Shown here piece by piece: positions 45,044-53,443 of a stretch of DNA of 64,000 bases (the stretch's first letter is position 1; the number at the start of each line of letters is the position of its first letter). The stretch is from contig CBDETD010000002.1 in NCBI GenBank assembly GCA_965242805.1, positions 2,356,001 to 2,420,000 of the forward strand. Direction: 5' to 3'. This stretch comes from JANQEU01 sp965242805 (GTDB taxonomy: Bacteria; Bacteroidota; Bacteroidia; Cytophagales; Cyclobacteriaceae). Position numbers and translations under genes: made by a program. Below the pieces are notes generated by a model. That model worked only from the letters and a program-made list of their open reading frames with translations, searched no databases and was not told the origin of the DNA.

Positions 45044-45589
45044 TCAAATATTATTTAGATCATTATAGAGATCTTGAAGTTTCTTTCTAAGATGTTTAAC
45101 TGCATACCCCTTTCGGGAAATGATAGTTTTGAGCTTCTCACCACTCTGATCAGCTATTTCCTGCAATGTCATATCTTCCAATTCATTCTTTATAAATACA
45201 GATCGCTGGTCCGAAGGTAGTTCTTCAAGTGCGCCCATAAGTTCTTCCCAAAAAAGCTCCTTAAAAAAAGAGTCCTCCGGAAAATCACTCATCAGTAGGT
45301 CAAGCAAGCTTAATGAACCCTCTTCACTATCTTCCACGATAAAATCTTCTAGAAGTGTAGGGGTTTGTTTTCTGTATAGATCAGTGATTCGGTTTCTTGC
45401 TACCCTGAATAACCATGCCCCTACATTTTCAATATCATCAAGGTCGACTATCCTACTTAATTGAAACCAAACATCCTGAATGACATCTTCAGCATCTTCT
45501 TCACTTCTCACACGAGTCCTGATAAAACCAAAAAGTCGGTTTCCATACTCTTTGATAGTATTCAGAATATTTCCGGATTGATCTGCCAC
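45044..45589 (-). CDS. ECF-type RNA polymerase sigma factor
   Basis: A 181-residue sigma-70 family factor with regions 2 (about 10-75; RSEEDAEDVIQDVWFQLSR) and 4 (about 115-175; LPSDQRSVFIKNELEDMTLQEIAD), and no region 3. The start is GTG, 6 nt after the stop of the upstream esterase gene. The three small membrane-protein genes follow, so it probably directs an envelope or metal response. Confidence 0.9.
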   Translation of the reverse strand: MADQSGNILNTIKEYGNRLFGFIRTRVRSEEDAEDVIQDVWFQLSRIVDLDDIENVGAWLFRVARNRITDLYRKQTPTLLEDFIVEDSEEGSLSLLDLLMSDFPEDSFFKELFWEELMGALEELPSDQRSVFIKNELEDMTLQEIADQSGEKLKTIISRKGYAVKHLRKKLQDLYNDLNNI

Positions 45590-45595
45590 CCTGGA

Positions 45596-47323
45596 TCACT
45601 TGTATCTCCAACTCTTAAGGTCGGCCCCTTCCGGGGCGCTTTCTTCAATTCTTTTAAGGATTTTGTCCACATACATGGTATTATAACGTAGTCTTGATAT
45701 ATGATTTGGATTTTCCTGATCACCGTTCCAGCAATGCTCGGCCCTATCACCGTAATCGACCTCTCCTCCATAATATGGATCTTTTGTGCTCTCCAAAAAT
45801 TCCTCCATCATGTAGACTGCATTGTTGAGATAATAATTATCCATATCTCCGCAATAGATATTGATCTTACCTTCAAGTTTTTTCCCAATCTCAGTCCAAT
45901 CTCTCTCCAGAATATATCTAAGATCATAATTTTCTTTCCAGTATTCAGCTATTTCAGGATCGATCACTCCCGTGTACTTATCCCACAGCCGGACTGGGTA
46001 GCCGTCCTCTCCCTGTGGGGAATAAGTGGCTTCCCAAATATCCCATTGTTGACCTGACCTGGATCTATCCCCTAGAGCCAATTCCCTGTAATTCATATCC
46101 TTAACAGAAGAACTAATGTTCCCCAGGTAATCCCGATGGCCTGGCTTCAAAGCCTTTTTATGTTCGCTGTCGTAGTAATAGGCATTCTTTTCTTCATAGA
46201 TGTTATTTATGCAATAAGCTCTAAAATCAATCGGATCAGGACATGCGGCAAAACACCCATTGTATTCCTCAGAATACATCACTTGGGCAGCCAAAGCCTC
46301 CCAACCACCAGTTGAACCTCCATATAAAAATCTGGACCATGGTTCACCCTGTCCCCTGAATTTTTCTTCAATAAAGGGGATCAACTCATATGTAATGGCA
46401 TCACCCCATGGTCCCTGACTTGCGGAGTTAACAGCATAAGAATCATCATAGTACGGGGTGGGGTGCTGTATCTCAATGATGAGAAAACGGGGAAAGTCAT
46501 CACTGATCCATTGCTGGTATTGATCATAAGCTTCCTGTTGCTGAATGATGTTATATCCATTCACATCAAATCTTGCTGAATAATCGGGCTCCAGATCAGG
46601 ATCCGGGGGAGTCGTACGAAACCCGCCAAAATCATATGGGAAATGTCCATGAAAGATCATTAGAGGATATCGCGCCTCAGGATGCTGTTCAAATCCTTTG
46701 GGAAGTAACACGTGAGCTCCCAAGTACATATCTCTACCCCAAAATTCACTAAGCAGATCACTTTTCATTCTTACATGTTTTATCCACTCGGTATCCTCAG
46801 GAGGAGTAATTGGAGGAATTATTTGATCCATTAAAAGCTCTATGGGAGATGGGTTGGAAGGATCAATGGTCACTTTCACGGGTGTACTATAGATGTTACC
46901 TGGAGACCTGTTCCACTGCTGACCTTCACCATTGTCCATGGGAAGTTTTACCCTATGCCCTGTTGATAAATTGAATGTCTCGTAGACATGGAGTAAAGCC
47001 TGAACATAGTAATCACCTGGGGGGATATCACCCAGACTCTCATAAGGATAACCAAAGATTGAACTATTGAAGACCACACCTTGACCTGCCGTCATACCAT
47101 CCACATTTTGCCCATAGACAACTTGAGTATTAACGCCATCAGAGATTTGAAATCTGGGCTCCTGCTCCTCGTTCGTGGATAATAATAATAGTAATCGACC
47201 GTCTAATTTTTCTGTTGATACATTCTCAGAAAACGACACCGTAACGGCAATCTGCGAGGTATCACAACAACCGTAAACACCTGAAATTATGATTGAGAGA
47301 AGGAAATATTTGGTGATTTTCAT
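45596..47323 (-). CDS. Exported alpha/beta-hydrolase (esterase-like)
   Basis: A 575-residue protein with a signal and lipobox-like start (SGVYGCC). An N-terminal beta-sandwich-like part (about 20-190) precedes a putative esterase domain: FHGHFPYDFGG (oxyanion region), YGGSTGGWEALA with the nucleophilic Ser (near residue 345) and AEHCWNG near residue 540 as catalytic His. Substrate unknown. Its stop lies 6 nt before the sigma factor start, suggesting cotranscription. Confidence 0.83.
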   Translation of the reverse strand: MKITKYFLLSIIISGVYGCCDTSQIAVTVSFSENVSTEKLDGRLLLLLSTNEEQEPRFQISDGVNTQVVYGQNVDGMTAGQGVVFNSSIFGYPYESLGDIPPGDYYVQALLHVYETFNLSTGHRVKLPMDNGEGQQWNRSPGNIYSTPVKVTIDPSNPSPIELLMDQIIPPITPPEDTEWIKHVRMKSDLLSEFWGRDMYLGAHVLLPKGFEQHPEARYPLMIFHGHFPYDFGGFRTTPPDPDLEPDYSARFDVNGYNIIQQQEAYDQYQQWISDDFPRFLIIEIQHPTPYYDDSYAVNSASQGPWGDAITYELIPFIEEKFRGQGEPWSRFLYGGSTGGWEALAAQVMYSEEYNGCFAACPDPIDFRAYCINNIYEEKNAYYYDSEHKKALKPGHRDYLGNISSSVKDMNYRELALGDRSRSGQQWDIWEATYSPQGEDGYPVRLWDKYTGVIDPEIAEYWKENYDLRYILERDWTEIGKKLEGKINIYCGDMDNYYLNNAVYMMEEFLESTKDPYYGGEVDYGDRAEHCWNGDQENPNHISRLRYNTMYVDKILKRIEESAPEGADLKSWRYK

Positions 47324-47412
47324 ATCGATCTTTTTTTGAAATTTAGTGGATTTTGATGTACTGTGAAATGCAGTTGAAGCAATCTGTTCTCAAAATAATT
47401 TCTATTAAAGAT

Positions 47413-47442
47413 TTGGAAACTAAAATTTCAGCATTACGTTTG
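47413..47442 (+). promoter_or_regulatory. Promoter of the met operon leader
   Basis: TTG at 47413-47415, a 19-nt spacer, then TACGTTTG at 47435-47442. It places the transcription start near 47449, about 13 nt before the aptamer. Confidence 0.75.
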
Positions 47443-47461
47443 CATCATCAAATCGAATAGT

Positions 47462-47561
47462 ATCGATTTATAAAGAAGCGCTGAGAGACAGGCTCTATGA
47501 CGCGCTAGCAACCTCCGCCACTCAGGTGGAAAAGGTGCTAAGTCCTGATAGATAAATTGAT
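47462..47561 (+). ncRNA. SAM-I-clan riboswitch aptamer upstream of metY
   Basis: P1 is ATCGATTTAT (47462-47471) pairing with ATAAATTGAT (47552-47561), 10 pairs including one G-T. P2 begins AGCGC/GCGCT (47477-47481/47502-47506), P3 CCAC/GTGG (47518-47521/47526-47529). Core segments GAGAGACAGGCTCTATGA, GCAACC and AAGGTGCTAAGTCC match the SAM-I pattern; the outer P4 helix seems absent or short. The met genes downstream fit SAM repression. P1 ends 1 nt before the polycysteine ORF. Confidence 0.85.
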
Positions 47562-47562
47562 T

Positions 47563-47658
47563 ATGAAAACAACAATTCACAAACAAACGAATTGCACAAC
47601 AAGAGACGGACTAGGGGTCAGCTTAATGGCACCATTCTGCTGCTGTTGTTGTAGCTAA
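47563..47658 (+). CDS. Polycysteine leader peptide, 31 residues
   Basis: An ATG-initiated ORF one nt after the SAM aptamer P1 helix. The peptide starts MKTTIHKQTNC and ends MAPFCCCCCS: five Cys codons (TGC TGC TGT TGT TGT) in a row just before the final Ser and TAA. That density points to ribosome stalling when Cys-tRNA is scarce, as in attenuation. It lies 90 nt upstream of metY. It is too short for usual gene calls; translation is not proven. Confidence 0.7.
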   Translation: MKTTIHKQTNCTTRDGLGVSLMAPFCCCCCS

Positions 47659-47665
47659 TCCCATC

Positions 47666-47714
47666 GATCAACATAGAAAGTCTTTGTTGGTCCTCCTGTA
47701 AAAATGCAGGTTTT
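47666..47714 (+). promoter_or_regulatory. Candidate attenuator hairpins downstream of the leader peptide
   Basis: GATCAACA (47666-47673) pairs with TGTTGGTC (47685-47692), 8 pairs. CCTGT (47695-47699) pairs with GCAGG (47706-47710), followed by T4, a weak terminator. The Cys codons TGTTG (47644-47648) can instead pair with CAACA (47669-47673), giving mutually exclusive folds. Confidence 0.45.
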
Positions 47715-47748
47715 AATCCGTTATTTATCATTTTTATAATTGAAGAAC

Positions 47749-49071
47749 ATGTCATTACACTTTGAAACTTTACAACTACACGCCGGACAAGAGATTGATC
47801 CGACATCCCGATCCAGGGCCGTCCCTATTTATCAAACCACGTCCTACACTTTTGAGAACAGTGAGCATGGAGCCAATCTTTTTGCGCTAAAAGAATTTGG
47901 AAATATCTATACACGGATCATGAATCCGACCACGGATGTTTTCGAAAAACGAATAGCAGCATTGGAAAATGGAGTCGCCGCATTAGCTGTGGGGTCAGGT
48001 CAGGCTGCTCAATTTATTGCATTAAACAACATTCTGGAGTCAGGTGACAACTTTGTTTCCACATCGTTTTTATATGGTGGAACCTACAACCAGTTCAAAG
48101 TTGCGTTCAAGCGACTTGGTATTGAAGTCAGGTTTGCGGAAACAGACCAGGCTGATGATTTCGAAAAACTAATCGACAGCAAAACCAAGGCAATTTACCT
48201 TGAAACAATTGGTAATCCGGGTTTCAACATTCCTGACTTTGATGAAGTAGCTGATTTGGCCAGAAGGTATGACCTTCCCCTCATCGTTGACAATACTTTC
48301 GGGGCAGGAGGTTATCTATTTAGACCCATCGATCATGGTGCAGCAGTCGTCGTTGCCTCCGCCACAAAGTGGATTGGGGGTCATGGGACGTCAATTGGTG
48401 GTGTCATTATTGATGGTGGAAATTACAACTGGGGAAATGGAAAATTTCGACAGTTTACAGAACCTTCTGAAGGGTACCATGGACTGAAATTTTGGGATAC
48501 ATTCGGAGAGGGTAATCCACTCGGTTTACCTAACATAGCATTTGCCATCAGGGCGAGGGTTGAAGGTTTGAGGGATTTTGGTCCGGCATTGAGCCCGTTC
48601 AATTCTTTCCAACTGCTTCAAGGATTGGAAACACTTTCACTACGAGTCCAGAGAACAGTTGAAAACGCATTAAAACTAGCCGAATGGTTGGAAGCTCATC
48701 CACAAGTGGAAACCGTGAACTATCCGGGATTGAAGTCGAGCATTTATCACAATAATGCCCTGAAGTACCTGAAAAATGGATTTGGTGGAGTGCTTTCCTT
48801 TATTGTAAAGGGTGAAAAGGAGCAGACAACGAAATTTGTCGACAACCTTGAATTAGTAAGCCACCTGGCAAATGTCGGAGATGCGAAGACATTGATTATT
48901 CAGCCCTCCGCCACAACACATCAGCAATTGTCGGATGAAGAACAATTGGCAGCGGGAGTGCACCCAAATCTATTGAGGATATCTGTGGGCATTGAACATA
49001 TTGATGATATCATTTCAGATCTGACCCAGGCATTTGAAAAAGTATATACCAATGTATCAGTGAGTGCATAA
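47749..49071 (+). CDS. metY: O-acetylhomoserine sulfhydrylase
   Basis: A 440-residue Cys/Met-metabolism PLP enzyme that makes homocysteine from O-acetylhomoserine and sulfide (direct sulfhydrylation). SLHFETLQLHAGQ, YTRIMNPT, VDNTFGAGGYLFRPI and ASATKWIGGHGTSIGG with the PLP Lys are classic; SIGIEHIDDII closes the chain. ATG at 47749 is preferred to a TTG at 47740. First of metY-metX-hom, downstream of SAM aptamer and polycysteine leader. Confidence 0.95.
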   Translation: MSLHFETLQLHAGQEIDPTSRSRAVPIYQTTSYTFENSEHGANLFALKEFGNIYTRIMNPTTDVFEKRIAALENGVAALAVGSGQAAQFIALNNILESGDNFVSTSFLYGGTYNQFKVAFKRLGIEVRFAETDQADDFEKLIDSKTKAIYLETIGNPGFNIPDFDEVADLARRYDLPLIVDNTFGAGGYLFRPIDHGAAVVVASATKWIGGHGTSIGGVIIDGGNYNWGNGKFRQFTEPSEGYHGLKFWDTFGEGNPLGLPNIAFAIRARVEGLRDFGPALSPFNSFQLLQGLETLSLRVQRTVENALKLAEWLEAHPQVETVNYPGLKSSIYHNNALKYLKNGFGGVLSFIVKGEKEQTTKFVDNLELVSHLANVGDAKTLIIQPSATTHQQLSDEEQLAAGVHPNLLRISVGIEHIDDIISDLTQAFEKVYTNVSVSA

Positions 49072-49145
49072 AATAATCTTTGGGATGGAGTCCATGGAAA
49101 TGATTAAAGGACTCCAATCCTTATCTATTGAGAAAATCTACTTCA

Positions 49146-50120
49146 ATGACTGTGACAACTTTTAAACCAAAAACGGAAACACTTGAACTTGAAGATCCCT
49201 TCCTTCTTGAATCAGGAAATGTATTAACCGATGTAAAGATCAGTTATACCACCATCGGAGAACTCAACAGTGATCGATCCAATGTTATTTGGGTATTTCA
49301 TGCCCTGACTGGAAATAGTAACCCTCTGGATTGGTGGGAAGGGCTTTTTGAATCAGACGCATGTTTCAGCCCTGAAGACAATTTCATTGTCTGCGCCAAT
49401 ATGTTAGGATCCTGTTACGGGACAACAGGTCCCGAAAACAGGGAATTTCCCCATTTCACCATTGCTGATATTGTCAGCCTTCATAAGAAATTGAGAAATC
49501 ACCTTGAAATCAAAAACATCAAGGTAGGGATTGGAGGATCAATGGGTGGTCAACAGTTGCTGGAGTGGGCTGTTCAGGAACCGGGTCTTTTTAATATCAT
49601 CATCCCAATTGCCACAAATGCTATCCACTCCCCATGGGGAATTGCATTCAATGAGGCTCAAAGGATGGCTCTTGAAAACCTTGACATCGGTAAGGGTTTG
49701 GAAGCAGCACGAGCTATTGCCATGTTATCCTATCGAAGTTACAAGACCTTCACGGACACTCAAAAGGATGAAGATGGTCGTTGGGATCAATTCAGTGCCA
49801 GTTCTTATCAGAGATATCAGGGAGAAAAACTTAGACTAAGATTCAATGCCAACACGTATTACTATCTGTCAAAGGCCATGGATAGTCATAATGTTGGTAG
49901 AAATGCCATTTCAATTGCAGAAGCATTAGGAAGAATTTCTTCAAAGGCACTTGTGATCGGTTTGAATACTGATATCCTGTTCCCTATCGATGAACAAAGA
50001 GAAATAGCACGATATATTAAGGATGCCACCCTCCACACGTTGGAAAGTGATTTTGGGCACGATGGATTTTTGATCGAAACAGAAAAGTTAAATGGCATTA
50101 TCAAAGGATTCCTTCAATAA
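49146..50120 (+). CDS. metX: Homoserine O-acetyltransferase
   Basis: A 324-residue alpha/beta-hydrolase-fold acyltransferase that activates homoserine with acetyl-CoA. The catalytic Ser is in GIGGSMGGQQLLEWA, Asp in GLNTDILFP and His in DFGHDGFL. VFHALTGNSNPLDWWEGLF forms the oxyanion loop. It follows metY by 74 nt; hom begins inside its 3-prime end. ATG at 49146 is preferred to a TTG at 49128. Confidence 0.95.
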   Translation: MTVTTFKPKTETLELEDPFLLESGNVLTDVKISYTTIGELNSDRSNVIWVFHALTGNSNPLDWWEGLFESDACFSPEDNFIVCANMLGSCYGTTGPENREFPHFTIADIVSLHKKLRNHLEIKNIKVGIGGSMGGQQLLEWAVQEPGLFNIIIPIATNAIHSPWGIAFNEAQRMALENLDIGKGLEAARAIAMLSYRSYKTFTDTQKDEDGRWDQFSASSYQRYQGEKLRLRFNANTYYYLSKAMDSHNVGRNAISIAEALGRISSKALVIGLNTDILFPIDEQREIARYIKDATLHTLESDFGHDGFLIETEKLNGIIKGFLQ

Positions 50121-51093
50121 AAAAATCGGTTTGTTCGGTTTTGGATGTGTAGCTCAAGGCTTCTACAAGGGTTTGAAAAAATTCCCCGAATTGAGGTATG
50201 AAGTCAAAACCATCTGTGTGAAAGATGAAAATAAATCCCGTGACGCTGACTCCGACCTCTTTACGACTGATCCAAACAAAATCCTGGAGGACACCGAGAT
50301 CGATGTAATTGTTGAACTGATTGATGACGCGGACTTTGCAAAAGTCATCGCAAATATTTGCATCGAAAACCGAATCCCACTGGTATCCGCAAACAAAAAA
50401 ATGATAGCGGAAAATTTGGTCGATTTTTCAAAATGGTTCAAACAAACATCGTCTCCTTTTTTATATGAGGGTGCCGTCGGTGGATCAATTCCAATCTTGC
50501 AGACCATTCATCGGTTTTTTCAGTCTCAAAGGATCAGTAAAATACGAGGTATTTTAAATGGCTCCACAAATTACATATTAACTCAAATGGGCAAGGCCAA
50601 CAGAACTTTTGAAGAAGCCCTAAATGAGGCCCAAGAACTCGGATTTGCAGAAAGTGATCCTTATCTTGACATTTCAGGTCAAGACATCCTCTATAAAACC
50701 ATTATACTTGGATACCACGCATTCAACGAAATTCTTGATCCTGGAGATATATTTCTCGAGGGGATTACCGCCCTCGATGTAAACCTTGTAATCGAAAGTA
50801 GAATCCCAGGGAAAAAACTTAAACTGATTTCTGAAATAGAAAACACGTCAAGAGGTCTTGTCGCCAGAATAGAACCTGTGATCATAACAGAAGATGACGA
50901 ATTGTACAATGTGGACTACGAGTACAATGCAATTTCCATATACGGCGATTTGACAGGTTGTCAAACTTATATTGGTAAGGGGGCTGGTTCCTATCCAACT
51001 GGTTCTGCCGTACTCAACGACCTATTTCTTATCTCCAAGAAATTCAAATACGATCATTCCAATCCTTATAAGACTTTGAAACGATCAGCTTAA
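50092..51093 (+). CDS. hom: Homoserine dehydrogenase
   Basis: A 333-residue NAD(P)-dependent enzyme that makes homoserine from aspartate semialdehyde. The N-terminal Rossmann GLFGFGCVAQGF, SANKKMIAEN (catalytic Lys) and GAVGGSIPILQTI with GILNGSTNYILTQM are diagnostic. There is no C-terminal ACT domain and no fused aspartokinase, so feedback by threonine is unlikely. The ATG at 50092 overlaps metX by 29 nt in another frame. Confidence 0.93.
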   Translation: MALSKDSFNKKIGLFGFGCVAQGFYKGLKKFPELRYEVKTICVKDENKSRDADSDLFTTDPNKILEDTEIDVIVELIDDADFAKVIANICIENRIPLVSANKKMIAENLVDFSKWFKQTSSPFLYEGAVGGSIPILQTIHRFFQSQRISKIRGILNGSTNYILTQMGKANRTFEEALNEAQELGFAESDPYLDISGQDILYKTIILGYHAFNEILDPGDIFLEGITALDVNLVIESRIPGKKLKLISEIENTSRGLVARIEPVIITEDDELYNVDYEYNAISIYGDLTGCQTYIGKGAGSYPTGSAVLNDLFLISKKFKYDHSNPYKTLKRSA

Positions 51094-51095
51094 GG

Positions 51096-52490
51096 TTATA
51101 GATGGATCACTTCATCGTAGGCTGCGGCAGCTGCCTCCATCACAGCTTCGGACATTGTTGGATGAGGATGTACTGATTTGATTATTTCATGACCAGTAGT
51201 TTCCAGTTTCCTGGCCGCTACTGCCTCTGCAATCATTTCAGTCACATTAGCCCCTATCATATGGCAGCCAAGCCATTCGCCATATTTCGCATCAAAAATA
51301 ACTTTCACAAAACCATCAGGGGCTCCAGCAGCCTTAGCTTTACCTGAAGCCGTGAAAGGAAACTTTCCAACTTTGATATCATATCCGGCCTCCTTCGCAG
51401 CCTTTTCAGTATATCCAACAGATGCGATTTCAGGAGAGCAATAAGTACATCCTGGAATGTTATTATAATTCAATGGTTCAGGATTGTGACCAGCAATTTT
51501 TTCAACACAAATTATTCCTTCTGCAGATGCCACGTGGGCAAGTGCCGGGCCATGCACAATATCTCCTATTGCAAAAATCCCTTCCACATTGGTTTTATAG
51601 AAGTCATCCACGAGCACCTTTCCTTTTTCGGTCTTTACATTGAGCGTTTCCAGACCGAGGTCTTCCAGGTTTGTTGTTACCCCCACTGCAGATAATACAA
51701 TGTCACATTCCAGTAACTCCTCTCCTTTTGGAGTCTTAACCGTGACTTTACAACCTTTTCCGGAAGTATCCACTTTAGTAACTTCGGAACTGGTCATGAT
51801 CTTCATACCTTTCTTTTTGAAATTCCTCTCCAGCGCCTTGCTCACTTCCTCGTCCTCCACGGGAACTACATTTGGCAAGAATTCAACAATTGTGACTTCC
51901 GTTCCTATTGAGTTGTAGAAATACGCAAACTCTACTCCGATTGCACCACTTCCCACCACGATCATTTTCTTTGGTTGCTTTGGGAGCACCATCGCTTCTC
52001 TATATCCGATGATCTTCTTACCATCAATTTTCATGGAAGGTAGCTCACGAGATCTTGCACCCGTAGCCAGGAGGACATTTTTGGCAGCATAGGTGGTTTT
52101 CTTTCCGGTTTCATCGGTTACCTCAACCTGTTTGCCCCGAACAAGTTTACCGTAACCAGCAATGTGATCGATCTTATTTTTCTTGAATAGAAACTGGATC
52201 CCTTTACTCATTCCATTCGCCACATCACGACTGCGCTTGACCATACCAGAGAAATCAGCTTTTGCGTCCTTCACTGTTATTCCATAGTCATCAGAATGAG
52301 ATATGTACTCGAAAACCTGGGCACTTTTAAGAAGTGCTTTGGTTGGGATACAACCCCAATTCAAACAAACACCCCCCAACTCCGCTTTTTCAACAACACC
52401 TACCTTCATACCCAATTGAGACGCCCGAATCGCAGCAACGTAACCCCCCGGTCCGCTTCCTATAACTAAAAGATCATATTGTGATGCCAT
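51096..52490 (-). CDS. lpdA: Dihydrolipoyl dehydrogenase
   Basis: A 464-residue E3 flavoprotein reoxidising lipoyl groups of 2-oxoacid dehydrogenases. It has FAD motif VIGSGPGGYVAAIRA, redox disulfide GGVCLNWGCIPTKA (residues about 40-53), NAD motif VVGSGAIGVEF and C-terminal HPHPTMSEAVMEAA with catalytic His. Single gene, convergent with hom (2-nt gap). A minus-strand TAAATTTG at 52548-52555 may be its -7 element. Confidence 0.97.
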   Translation of the reverse strand: MASQYDLLVIGSGPGGYVAAIRASQLGMKVGVVEKAELGGVCLNWGCIPTKALLKSAQVFEYISHSDDYGITVKDAKADFSGMVKRSRDVANGMSKGIQFLFKKNKIDHIAGYGKLVRGKQVEVTDETGKKTTYAAKNVLLATGARSRELPSMKIDGKKIIGYREAMVLPKQPKKMIVVGSGAIGVEFAYFYNSIGTEVTIVEFLPNVVPVEDEEVSKALERNFKKKGMKIMTSSEVTKVDTSGKGCKVTVKTPKGEELLECDIVLSAVGVTTNLEDLGLETLNVKTEKGKVLVDDFYKTNVEGIFAIGDIVHGPALAHVASAEGIICVEKIAGHNPEPLNYNNIPGCTYCSPEIASVGYTEKAAKEAGYDIKVGKFPFTASGKAKAAGAPDGFVKVIFDAKYGEWLGCHMIGANVTEMIAEAVAARKLETTGHEIIKSVHPHPTMSEAVMEAAAAAYDEVIHL

Positions 52491-52646
52491 ACTACTCTTT
52501 TTGAATTTATGTTTTAGAGATTAAAAGTCCTTCTTGACTTGAGAGCGCAAATTTATATTGATTGATCCAAACGACCTCTTTTCACAATATGTGATTATTA
52601 ATAGTTAACAATAATATATTTTCGCATTTGGAAAAACACATTGAAA

Positions 52647-53399
52647 ATGGAACCAAAAATTCTAAAAGATAAAGTAGCCTTAATTACCGGAGCTTCCCAG
52701 GGGATTGGCCGAGCCATCGCCGATCGATATATTCAAGAAGGAGCGCATGTAGCGTTTACCTATGTTGCCAGGGAAGACATAACGGACCAACTTGAAAAGG
52801 AAATGGCCTCTGGCGGCACAAAGGTGAAAGGATTTCTTTCAGATGCTTCCGACTTCAATGCGTGTCAAAGTGTGGTGGATGAAGTACTTGCCGAATTTGG
52901 TCAAATAGACGTTCTCGTTAACAATGCCGGTATCACCCAGGACAATCTATTGCTTAGAATGAGTGAGGAAAATTGGGATAACGTGATTAACATCAACTTG
53001 AAATCATGCTTTAACATGGTGAAAGCTCTTGCCAGACAGATGATGAAACAAAGAGCAGGATCTATCATCAATATGTCTTCCGTAGTTGGTGTGAAAGGGA
53101 ATGCCGGTCAAAGTAATTACTCGGCCTCGAAGGCTGGTATGATAGGATTTACCAAATCAATTGCACTTGAGTTCGGCTCAAGAAACATTCGTTGTAATGC
53201 CATTGCACCTGGATTTATCGAAACAGAAATGACAGATCGGCTTGATCCTGATGTCGTCCAGGGATGGAGAGATGCTATCCCTTTGAAACGGGGAGGAAAG
53301 CCGGAGGACATTGCAGATCTGGCAGTATTTCTAGGTTCTGAAATGTCATCATATATCACCGGCCAGGTGATTCAGGTTGATGGTGGTATGCTCACCTAA
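52647..53399 (+). CDS. fabG: 3-oxoacyl-ACP reductase
   Basis: A 250-residue short-chain dehydrogenase of fatty acid synthesis. TGASQGIGRAIA binds NADPH; NNAGITQDNLLLRMSEENWD is characteristic of FabG; the active triad is Ser in NMSSVVG, Tyr/Lys in NYSASKAG. GRADING AIAPGFIETEMTD is also FabG-like. It stands apart from other fab genes. ATG at 52647 is preferred to the TTG at 52641. Confidence 0.94.
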   Translation: MEPKILKDKVALITGASQGIGRAIADRYIQEGAHVAFTYVAREDITDQLEKEMASGGTKVKGFLSDASDFNACQSVVDEVLAEFGQIDVLVNNAGITQDNLLLRMSEENWDNVININLKSCFNMVKALARQMMKQRAGSIINMSSVVGVKGNAGQSNYSASKAGMIGFTKSIALEFGSRNIRCNAIAPGFIETEMTDRLDPDVVQGWRDAIPLKRGGKPEDIADLAVFLGSEMSSYITGQVIQVDGGMLT

Positions 53400-53443
53400 C
53401 ATTAATCTCTTATGATCGTTAAAGGAGATGCAGTCTGAACTTT

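Larger units (their letters stand above)
47324..47739. other. Met operon leader region
   Basis: The divergent spacer between the esterase gene and metY. In order on the plus strand it contains a promoter, a SAM-I-type aptamer, a polycysteine ORF and weak hairpins, described separately. Nothing recognisable lies in 47324-47412. Confidence 0.8.

Noticed and set aside
47462..47561. Cobalamin or tetrahydrofolate riboswitch as alternative
   Set aside because: The core GCAACC and AAGGTGCTAA segments and 10-bp P1 follow the SAM-I layout, and the downstream genes are SAM-regulated met genes.
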